7,060 bases of DNA. Origin: an uncultured Cloacibacillus sp. (GTDB lineage Bacteria > Synergistota > Synergistia > Synergistales > Synergistaceae). The stretch is taken from assembly GCA_900544635.1 (NCBI GenBank), contig UQVV01000095.1, positions 1-7,060 on the forward strand, in the 5' to 3' direction. The notes under the pieces are model-generated. The model was not told the DNA's origin, ran no database searches, and worked only from the letters and a program-made list of their open reading frames with translations. Positions 1 through 4,655 of this stretch are shown here, one piece after another. The position numbers and the translations under genes are program-made. Every line of letters starts with the position of its first letter. Within the stretch, counting starts at the first letter, position 1.

Positions 1-252
1 TTTCGCCGCGAGCGCTATGTCGAGCCTGTCGTTGACGAAGAAGAGCGCGCCGCGCTCCGCGCAGAGCTCTTTCAGCTTCAGCGCCGTCTCGTAGGTTTCG
101 CGCCCCGTCCATGTCTTTACGCGCAGCTGCACCGCCGTGACGCCGCCCGCGAGCGCGGCGCGCGTCTTTTCGATTACCGCCTCCGGCGCGTCGCCCTCGC
201 CGCATATCATGTAGAGGCGGAGCTTCTCCGCGAGTTTCTTCCTATCGTACAT
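1..252 (-). CDS. thiE: Thiamine phosphate synthase, N-terminal 84 residues (gene runs off the left edge)
   Basis: ThiE joins HMP pyrophosphate to hydroxyethylthiazole phosphate, giving thiamine phosphate, in the cytoplasm. The visible part reads MYDRKKLAEKLRLYMI, then GGVTAVQLRVK (residues 36-46), the family's phosphate/pyrimidine-side strand, and FFVNDRLDIAL (72-82), which matches the NDR-x-D-x-A motif of ThiE. The remaining C-terminal part, about 120-130 residues with the second phosphate loop, is outside the window. The ATG at 252-250 overlaps the end of thiM by 11 nt. Its Shine-Dalgarno site (GAGGAGGAG) is made by the run of Glu codons ending ThiM, so the two are translationally coupled. 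It is the third gene of thiD-thiM-thiE. The identification rests on motifs and context. TenI, a ThiE paralogue, is the only realistic alternative, and it is less likely beside thiD and thiM. Confidence 0.9.
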   Translation of the reverse strand, partial: MYDRKKLAEKLRLYMICGEGDAPEAVIEKTRAALAGGVTAVQLRVKTWTGRETYETALKLKELCAERGALFFVNDRLDIALAAK

Positions 253-994
253 TTTTCTCCTCCTCGGAATTGAGTTCCGCAAGCCAGTCCATGAAGGCGG
301 TGCGGAACGAATACGGCCCCGCCGAGGCGCTGTCCTTTTCGGCCAGGGCCGCGGCGCGGCGGAAGAGCTTCAGCGCGCGCAGCGACGCCTCGAAGGGCTC
401 GTACTCCGCGCAGAAGAGCGCCGTCGCGCTGCCGAGCGCGCAGCCGATGCCGCTCGTCATCGCGAGCAGCCGCGAGCCGCCCTCTATCACCTCGCGCCTG
501 TCGCCTGCGGCGTCGGAGAGAAAATCGAGCTTGCCTGTGCAGTATACTGCCGCGCTGAATTTCCTCGCGCATTCGGCCGTTATCTCCGCGGCGCGCGTTT
601 CCTCGCATTCGCTCGAAACTCCGCGCGGAGCCGCGCCCTCGCCGCAGAGCGCGGCGATTTCGGAAAAGTTGCCCTTTATGACGGAAAATTTTATCTCCGA
701 GAGCAGCGCGTCGGCCGCCTCGGTGCGGAAGCGCGAGAAGCCGTAGCCGACCGCGTCCATGACTATCGGGCGCTTCGCCGCCGATGCCGCGCGCGCCGCC
801 GCGAGGTAAAGCTCGCGCGCGCAGTCGGGCGGCGTGCCGATGTTGATGAGCAGCGCGTCGCAGGACGAGGCTATCTCCGCGGCCTCGCCTTTCTGCGGCG
901 ACATTATCGAGACGCCGCCGAGCAGGGCCACGCAGTCGGCCTGGAGCTGCGCGGAGACGGTGTTCGTTATCTGATAGACGAGCGGTTTAGCCAT
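242..994 (-). CDS. thiM: Hydroxyethylthiazole kinase, divergent ThiM
   Basis: ThiM phosphorylates 4-methyl-5-(2-hydroxyethyl)thiazole, the salvage route for the thiazole half of thiamine. The protein has 250 residues. Visible family marks are ITNTVS (9-14), LLINIGT (48-54), IVMDAVGYG (77-85), IKGNFSEI (106-113), CTGKLDF (152-158) and MTSGIGCAL (179-187), with the expected catalytic Cys at 185. Several signature positions depart from the form I know from E. coli: TNDV is TNTV, the following AN is AD (19-20), DPV is DAV, and the GTGC loop reads GIGC and appears two residues shorter. The N-terminus is also about 20 residues shorter. This is real, because an in-frame TAA lies two codons before the ATG. 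The start overlaps the thiD stop by 8 nt and has only a weak ribosome site, which suggests coupled translation. The fold and role look safe; exact substrate preference is less certain. Confidence 0.88.
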   Translation of the reverse strand: MAKPLVYQITNTVSAQLQADCVALLGGVSIMSPQKGEAAEIASSCDALLINIGTPPDCARELYLAAARAASAAKRPIVMDAVGYGFSRFRTEAADALLSEIKFSVIKGNFSEIAALCGEGAAPRGVSSECEETRAAEITAECARKFSAAVYCTGKLDFLSDAAGDRREVIEGGSRLLAMTSGIGCALGSATALFCAEYEPFEASLRALKLFRRAAALAEKDSASAGPYSFRTAFMDWLAELNSEEEKNVR

Positions 995-1817
995 TGATTA
1001 TCTCTGTCCACGGCATCGTCACGGCGTGTCCGAGGCAGCCCGCGCCGTGTCCCGCCGTGACGCCGTAATGCAGCCCCGCGCGCAGATAGAGGCGCGCGCG
1101 CGTCACGGCCTCTTCGAGGCCGCAGCCCGCGGCTAGCTCCGCGGCTATCGCCGAGCTGAGCGTGCAGCCAGTGCCGTGGTTCGCGGTCGTGTCGATGCGC
1201 TTGTCCTCGAAGAGCGTCATTTTGCCGTCAGCATAAAGCACGTCTGTAATCACGTCCGGCTCGCCGCCGAGATGGCCGCCCTTGACGAGCACCGCGCCGC
1301 AGCCGAGCTTCGCTATCTCCTCCGCGGCGGCCTTCATCTCTTCGACTGTGCGCACCGTCATGCCGGTCAGCTTCTCGGCCTCGGGCAGGTTCGGCGTCAC
1401 TATCATAGCCATCGGGACGATGATGCTCTTCACGGCGTCCACCGCGTCGGCCTCGAGCAGGGAGTCGCCGCTCTGCGCGACCATAACGGGGTCGACGACG
1501 AGCTTTTTCACGCCGAGCTCCGAAAGCCCCTCAGCGACGGCGCTTATCGCGCCGCGGTTGCCGAGCATCCCCGTCTTCACCGCGTCGAGCGGGAAGTCGC
1601 GCCCGACGGCGAGAATCTGCGCCTTTATAATCTCGGGCGGAACGGGGTGGATTCCCGTCACGCCGACGGAGTTCTGCACCGTCACCGCCGTTATCGCCGA
1701 CGTGCCGAAGACCTTGAGCGAGGCGAAGGTTTTCAAATCCGCCTGAATCCCCGCGCCGCCGCCCGAGTCGCTGCCCGCGACGGTCATAGCCAGCCCTCTG
1801 TATATGCCGTGTCTCAT
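987..1817 (-). CDS. thiD: Hydroxymethylpyrimidine / phosphomethylpyrimidine kinase
   Basis: ThiD carries out two successive phosphorylations, HMP to HMP-P to HMP-PP, supplying the pyrimidine substrate of ThiE. From the chosen start it has 276 residues, normal for the family. Motifs: AGSDSGGGAGIQAD (14-27, substrate-binding start of the ribokinase-like fold), TAVTVQNS (43-50), KTGML (81-85), DPVMVAQSGD (109-118), TPNLPEAEKL (141-150), LVKGGH (177-182) and HGTGCTLSSA (214-223), which holds the anion hole and Cys 218. The frame is open further upstream, but the ATG at 1817-1815 is chosen because AAGGAGG lies at 1832-1826, directly before it, and the protein alignment begins there. It is the first gene of the thiD-thiM-thiE operon, transcribed from the promoter at 1949-1921. 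No fused ThiE domain is present: ThiE is a separate gene here. Confidence 0.95.
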   Translation of the reverse strand: MRHGIYRGLAMTVAGSDSGGGAGIQADLKTFASLKVFGTSAITAVTVQNSVGVTGIHPVPPEIIKAQILAVGRDFPLDAVKTGMLGNRGAISAVAEGLSELGVKKLVVDPVMVAQSGDSLLEADAVDAVKSIIVPMAMIVTPNLPEAEKLTGMTVRTVEEMKAAAEEIAKLGCGAVLVKGGHLGGEPDVITDVLYADGKMTLFEDKRIDTTANHGTGCTLSSAIAAELAAGCGLEEAVTRARLYLRAGLHYGVTAGHGAGCLGHAVTMPWTEIING

Positions 1818-1840
1818 ATTTGAGTCCTCCTTGATAAAAG

Positions 1841-1905
1841 CTTCCCGCGCGAAAATGCCGCGCCGCTTCGCGATTATCGCGCCCTGCGCGGCGTGCGCGC
1901 GGAAG
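1841..1905 (-). promoter_or_regulatory. Long nested hairpin in the thiD mRNA leader
   Basis: The predicted thiD transcript starts near 1914, leaving about 97 nt before the ATG. Within it, CTTCCGCGCG (1905-1896) pairs with CGCGC plus GGAAG (1851-1841, one bulged G). Inside that, GCCGCGC (1892-1886) pairs with GCGCGGC (1863-1857), and CGCGA pairs with TCGCG around a TAA loop (1881-1869). The outer stem is followed at once by CTTTTAT and then by the free thiD ribosome site. A role as attenuator or mRNA stabiliser is inference. The CTGAGA and GCGxAGGGA core of a TPP riboswitch is not present. Part of the pairing may simply reflect the extreme GC content. Confidence 0.4.
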
Positions 1906-1920
1906 TCTCTCGCGCGTAAA

Positions 1921-1949
1921 ATTATCGTTCCGCGCGCGCGCGGTGTCAA
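1921..1949 (-). promoter_or_regulatory. Sigma-70-type promoter of thiD-thiM-thiE
   Basis: Read on the minus strand, TTGACA (1949-1944) is a perfect -35. After a 17-nt spacer comes GATAAT (1926-1921), 5 of 6 matches to the -10 consensus, so transcription should start near 1914. The spacer contains twelve bases of alternating CG (1931-1942), unusual for a promoter and able in principle to adopt Z-DNA. The -35 is one arm of the palindrome shared with the thiN promoter. Confidence 0.75.
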
Positions 1950-1956
1950 CTTGACA
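1944..1956. repeat. 13-bp palindrome holding both -35 elements (TGTCAA-C-TTGACA)
   Basis: The two arms are perfect reverse complements around one C. Each arm is the consensus -35 hexamer of one of the two divergent promoters, which are therefore only one base pair apart. Two polymerases could not sit there together, so the promoters should exclude one another. The palindrome could also be an operator, but this cannot be told apart from the promoter function by reading. Confidence 0.8.
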
Positions 1957-1979
1957 AACGCGGCGGCGCTTGCTACAAA
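1951..1979 (+). promoter_or_regulatory. Sigma-70-type promoter of thiN
   Basis: TTGACA (1951-1956) is followed by a 17-nt spacer and TACAAA (1974-1979), 4 of 6 matches to the -10 consensus. The expected start point is near 1986, leaving a short leader of about 17 nt before the TTG at 2003. This placement rules out the TTG at 1970 as a start codon for transcripts from this promoter. Confidence 0.65.
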
Positions 1980-2002
1980 TTGCGCGGAAAGGCGGTGCGC
2001 CG

Positions 2003-2722
2003 TTGAATTTGTTGGAATTGCCGGATATTACGATAGAGGGCGGGGCGCGAGGGGAATCCGCGCCGCTCGTCATGGTGCTCGGAGGGCGCGCGCCGTCGCC
2101 GGAATTTCTCGCCTCTCTCGCGCGCGGCTGCGAGCTCTGGGCCGTCGACAGGGGAGTGGAGGCATGCCGCGCGGCGGGAATAGCGCCCGCGGTGCTCGTG
2201 GGCGACCGCGACAGCGGCAGCGCGGAGGGCTGGCGCTGGGCCGCGGAGCGCGGCGCTGCGACGCGCGAGTATCAGAGCGACAAGGACCTCACGGACTTTC
2301 AGCTCGCGCTCGAAATTTTTGCGGACGAGCGTAAAAACAGCGAAAAAAATATAATTTTAACGGGCGCGCTCGGCGGCAGGTTCGACCATCTGTGGAGCCT
2401 GACGCTCTCTTTTCTGAACATGACGCGCGCCGGAGTTCCGTTCTGCATGGCGGACGACCGCGAGGGCATGATATTCGTCCGCGGCGGCGAACGTTACGTG
2501 CTCGCCTTCGCGCGCAGGCCGAAGGCGCTCTCGCTGCTTTCGTTCTCGCCAGTCTGCTCCGGCGTGAATTTGAGCGGCGTACACTGGCCGCTGACCGGCG
2601 CGGAGCTGCGCCGCGACGTCCCATACGCCGTGAGCAACCGCGTGGAAGGGGAGGGGCGCGTCGAAGCTTCGTGCGCCTCCGGCACGCTCGGCCTCTACTG
2701 GACGTGGGGCGACGCCTTTTAA
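2003..2722 (+). CDS. thiN: Thiamine pyrophosphokinase (thiN type)
   Basis: The enzyme transfers pyrophosphate from ATP to thiamine, making the cofactor TPP in one step. The protein has 239 residues. Visible motifs: VMVLGG (23-28), WAVDRGVEAC (46-55), VGDRDSG (66-72, the GDxDS metal/ATP site), SDKDLTDFQLAL (92-103, the KDxTD motif), TGALGGRFDHLWS (120-132, the GxxGGRxDH motif), then a C-terminal beta-sandwich with SGVHWPLTG (191-199) and SNR (211-213), the thiamine-binding side. The frame is open from a TTG at 1970, but that codon lies inside the promoter. The TTG at 2003, preceded by GGAAAGGCGG, is preferred, so the gene has a weak start codon. It diverges from the thiD operon and completes the salvage route to TPP. 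The gap of 86 nt to the next gene contains no clear terminator. Confidence 0.9.
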   Translation: MNLLELPDITIEGGARGESAPLVMVLGGRAPSPEFLASLARGCELWAVDRGVEACRAAGIAPAVLVGDRDSGSAEGWRWAAERGAATREYQSDKDLTDFQLALEIFADERKNSEKNIILTGALGGRFDHLWSLTLSFLNMTRAGVPFCMADDREGMIFVRGGERYVLAFARRPKALSLLSFSPVCSGVNLSGVHWPLTGAELRRDVPYAVSNRVEGEGRVEASCASGTLGLYWTWGDAF

Positions 2723-2765
2723 CGGGCCTCCGCGCTCTTTACTAATGCCGGGCAGCCCCCGCTCA

Positions 2766-2774
2766 TGGTAGAAT
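2766..2774 (+). promoter_or_regulatory. Possible extended -10 promoter before the M50 protease gene
   Basis: TGG followed by TAGAAT (5 of 6 to the -10 consensus) forms an extended -10 element 35 nt before the ATG at 2809. No convincing -35 lies 16-18 nt upstream, so it would depend on the TGn element. It may give the protease-surE pair its own promoter besides read-through from thiN. Confidence 0.4.
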
Positions 2775-2808
2775 AGGCCGGTAACTGGAAATATAAGGAT
2801 GTGAGTCG

Positions 2809-3426
2809 ATGTTTGGACATATTTTCTCGCCCGGCGGACTGGCGAACCTGCTGCTCAGCGTTCCCGCCGTTCTTTGGGCGATCACCTTTCACGAATTCTG
2901 CCACGGCTTCGCGGCGAAGATGCTCGGCGACCCGACCGCCGAGCGCGAGGGGCGGCTCTCGCTGAACCCGCTCGACCACCTAGACCCGGTCGGCGCGCTC
3001 TGCCTCCTGCTCTTCCGCTTCGGCTGGGCGAAGCCCGTGCCTATCGACACGCGCTACTTCAAGCACCCAAAGCGCGACATAATCATCGTGAGCCTCGCGG
3101 GCGTCGCCGGCAACCTGCTGACCGCCTTCGTCTGCGCGCGGTTCGTGAGCTTCTTCCCCGGCCTCTTTTCGAGCTGGGGCGCGCAGCAGTTCATCCTGCT
3201 CATGATATACATCAACCTCGGCCTCGCGGCCTTCAACATCATCCCGATACCGCCGCTCGACGGCTCGCGCATACTCTACGTGCTGCTGCCCTACCAGTGC
3301 ATGAAATACTACTACTGGCTCGAGCGCTACGGGATGTTCGTCGTCGTCGGCCTGCTCGTGCTCGGCATATTCCCGTACATCATGTACCCGATAATGACCG
3401 TGCTCTTCCACATCGTCATGTTCTAG
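2809..3426 (+). CDS. Site-2-type zinc metalloprotease, M50 family, integral membrane
   Basis: This is a 205-residue intramembrane protease of the short M50B (YwhC-like) type, which cleaves substrates within or near the membrane. The HExxH zinc site is H28-E29-F-C-H32 in the first membrane segment (about 12-38). The third ligand is D151 in NIIPIPPLDG (143-152), the typical N-x-x-P-x-P-x-L-D-G motif. FGWAKPVP (71-78) and LAGVAGNLL (96-104, where many relatives have AGPxxN) are further family marks. Hydrophobic stretches at about 61-70, 91-110, 127-147 and 175-202 fit four or more membrane spans; no PDZ domain is present. The ATG has AAGGA 9 nt upstream. It lies 10 nt before surE, which suggests one operon. 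The substrate is unknown, and these short members often have no assigned role. The call is sure at family level only. Confidence 0.9.
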   Translation: MFGHIFSPGGLANLLLSVPAVLWAITFHEFCHGFAAKMLGDPTAEREGRLSLNPLDHLDPVGALCLLLFRFGWAKPVPIDTRYFKHPKRDIIIVSLAGVAGNLLTAFVCARFVSFFPGLFSSWGAQQFILLMIYINLGLAAFNIIPIPPLDGSRILYVLLPYQCMKYYYWLERYGMFVVVGLLVLGIFPYIMYPIMTVLFHIVMF

Positions 3427-3436
3427 GAGAAAAGCC

Positions 3437-4237
3437 GTGAAGAAGATACTCGTGACCAACGACGACGGCGTTTACGCCGAAGGCATAGGGACGCTCGCGC
3501 GCGCGCTGCGCGAGGCGGGCTATGAGGTCCTCGTCTGCGCGCCGGACAGGGAGCGCAGCGCCTCGGGACACTCGATGACGATGGACCGCCCGCTGCAAAT
3601 CAAGCGCGCGGACGCCGCTCGCACAGACGGCGCGGAGGCGTGGTGCTGCGACGGCACGCCGACCGACTCCGTCATAATGGGGCTCGAGGTGCTGAAATTC
3701 CCCGCCGAGTTCGTAATATCGGGCATCAACTGCGGCCCGAACCTCGGCGACGACATCACCTACTCCGGCACGGCCTGCGCCGCGATGGAGGGAGTGATCG
3801 CGGGCCTTCCCTCGATGGCCGTCTCGCTCGTTTGCAGCTCGCGCGACAAAGTCCTGCATTACGAGACGGCGGCGCGCGCCGCGGTTGAAATCCTCGAATG
3901 GACGAAAGCTCACCCGATGGAGCCGGGGCTCTTCTACAACGTCAACGTGCCGAACGTCCCGACCGGCGAGCTGCGCGGCGTGAAGCTCGCGCGCAAGGGC
4001 AAACGCCGCTACCACGACAAAATCACGGTAATCAAAACGCCCTTCGGCGGCGAGGCCTACTGGGTCGGAGGCCGCATAGAGGACGACATGGCGGAGGACA
4101 CCGACGTATTCGCCGTAGCGCACGGCTTCGCCTCCGTCACTCCCGTCCATCTTGAAATGACCTCGTTCGCCGCGCTTGAGAAAATCTCCGCGCTCGACAT
4201 GGAGCGCGAGGTGAATGCGGCCCTCGGCAAAAATTAA
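3437..4237 (+). CDS. surE: 5'/3'-nucleotidase SurE
   Basis: SurE is a metal-dependent cytoplasmic phosphatase acting on nucleoside monophosphates, linked to stationary-phase survival. The protein has 266 residues. The metal site is complete: D9 and D10 in VTNDDG (6-11), the Ser of ERSASGHS (39-46, S41 by comparison with Thermotoga SurE S39) and N98 in SGINCGPN (95-102). TYSGTACAAMEG (108-119), PSMAVS (125-130), FYNVNVP (166-172) and the tail SVTPVHL (233-239) also fit. It starts with GTG, with AGGAGA 6-7 nt upstream overlapping the stop of the M50 gene, so coupled expression is likely. Downstream, a 10-bp GC palindrome (4245-4254) without a T run is not a convincing terminator. The argG promoter begins 46 nt after the stop. 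Confidence 0.95.
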   Translation: MKKILVTNDDGVYAEGIGTLARALREAGYEVLVCAPDRERSASGHSMTMDRPLQIKRADAARTDGAEAWCCDGTPTDSVIMGLEVLKFPAEFVISGINCGPNLGDDITYSGTACAAMEGVIAGLPSMAVSLVCSSRDKVLHYETAARAAVEILEWTKAHPMEPGLFYNVNVPNVPTGELRGVKLARKGKRRYHDKITVIKTPFGGEAYWVGGRIEDDMAEDTDVFAVAHGFASVTPVHLEMTSFAALEKISALDMEREVNAALGKN

Positions 4238-4283
4238 ACGCGGACGGCGCGCCGGTTCATTTTGAACACTGACGCGCAGACGG

Positions 4284-4311
4284 TTGACAGAATCTCGTTA
4301 TCTGTTAAAAT
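4284..4311 (+). promoter_or_regulatory. Strong promoter of the argG leader
   Basis: TTGACA (4284-4289), a 16-nt spacer and TAAAAT (4306-4311, 5 of 6) make a near-consensus sigma-70-type promoter. The start point should be near 4318, so argG mRNA carries a leader of about 340 nt with the T-box switch. Confidence 0.75.
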
Positions 4312-4343
4312 GTTCCACAAGTTTTAAGAAAGGAGGGGCGGCT

Positions 4344-4457
4344 GTGAGGCTTTTATCTGTTGGACGAATAAGACGTATACGACGAATCGACCGTACCGGG
4401 CATAATGGGTTATGCAGTGACGGGGACATGAGTTCGATCATTCGGCGACAGAGATGA
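4344..4457 (+). CDS. Candidate arginine-rich leader peptide upstream of argG (37 codons)
   Basis: A GTG at 4344 is preceded by AAGGAGGGG (4330-4338) at ideal distance and opens a frame ending in TGA at 4455-4457. The peptide starts VRLLSVGRIRRIRRIDRTG (first codon read as Met) and ends IIRRQR. Ten of 37 residues are Arg, six within codons 8-17, and two more plus one sit just before the stop. The Arg codons are AGG, CGA, AGA, CGT, CGA, CGA, CGT, CGG, CGA, AGA: none is CGC, which neighbouring genes favour. An Arg-rich peptide translated between promoter and terminator of an arginine biosynthesis gene is the layout of ribosome-mediated attenuation. The frame lies inside what should be T-box Stem I, and its ribosome site is one strand of the basal helix, so translation would compete with that fold. 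It may be chance; the phase and codon pattern argue against that. No similarity to a known protein is claimed. Confidence 0.5.
   Translation: MRLLSVGRIRRIRRIDRTGHNGLCSDGDMSSIIRRQR
4363..4389 (+). repeat. Three 9-nt tandem repeats (GACGAATAA / GACGTATAC / GACGAATCG)
   Basis: The unit starts at 4363, 4372 and 4381, with a decayed fourth unit after it. In the frame of the leader peptide the units read Arg-Ile-Arg, Arg-Ile-Arg, Arg-Ile-Asp. Copies one and two (CGA ATA AGA and CGT ATA CGA) differ at two bases, both synonymous, including the AGA/CGA exchange. Confidence 0.75.
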
Positions 4458-4573
4458 GGAGCCACCGGCTGAAAGCGCCTCTCGCAAAGAAAATCAAAAC
4501 TTCGCACCCCTGAGCGTAACGAAACGAAGCGGACGCTAAAAGCGTCAACCAGGGTGGCACCGCGGGTAATAAG

Positions 4574-4612
4574 GCCCGTCCCTATCTGAAAAGGATAGGG
4601 ACGGGCTTTTTT
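4574..4612 (+). terminator. Intrinsic terminator of the argG T-box
   Basis: GCCCGTCCCTATC (4574-4586) and GATAGGGACGGGC (4594-4606) form a perfect 13-bp stem with a 7-nt loop, followed by six T (4607-4612). Its left arm contains the 3' strands of the antiterminator, so the two folds exclude one another. Confidence 0.95.
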
Positions 4613-4655
4613 ATATTTTAGAAAAACATAAAAAATTTCTAAGGAGGAAATTCAA

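Larger units (their letters stand above)
4318..4612 (+). promoter_or_regulatory. T-box leader controlling argG
   Basis: T-boxes sense uncharged tRNA and let transcription proceed when it accumulates. The 14-nt core AGGGTGGCACCGCG lies at 4551-4564. The antiterminator pairs AGGG (4551-4554) with CCCT (4580-4583) and GCGGG (4562-4566) with CCCGT (4575-4579), leaving the UGGC bulge (4555-4558) to bind the tRNA acceptor end; its final C calls for a tRNA with discriminator G. The competing terminator is at 4574-4612. Stem I is closed by GAGGGGCG (4333-4340) with CGCCTCTC (4476-4483), with a further helix GGCTTTTATC (4348-4357) with 4453-4463 and an upper hairpin at 4400-4415. A short Stem III is AGCGT (4513-4517) with ACGCT (4533-4537). 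I could not place the specifier codon safely: CGG (4466-4468, Arg) in an internal loop and GAC (4447-4449, Asp) are candidates. The expected signal is arginine tRNA. This leader fills the non-genic stretch between surE and argG. Confidence 0.9.

Noticed and set aside
1176..1823. Open frames on the plus strand opposite thiD (and 270-746 opposite thiM)
   Set aside because: Composition shadows of well-supported genes, with low-complexity Arg/His/Ala-rich translations and no start signals.
1818..1914. Canonical TPP riboswitch before thiD
   Set aside because: Expected from gene content, but neither the CTGAGA element nor the GCGxAGGGA element is present on reading.
4245..4254. GC palindrome after surE as a terminator
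   Set aside because: CGGCGCGCCG is self-complementary with no room for a loop, and no T run follows.
4298..4507. 69-codon minus-strand frame across the argG leader
   Set aside because: It is antisense to a structured regulatory RNA, with no promoter or ribosome site on that strand.
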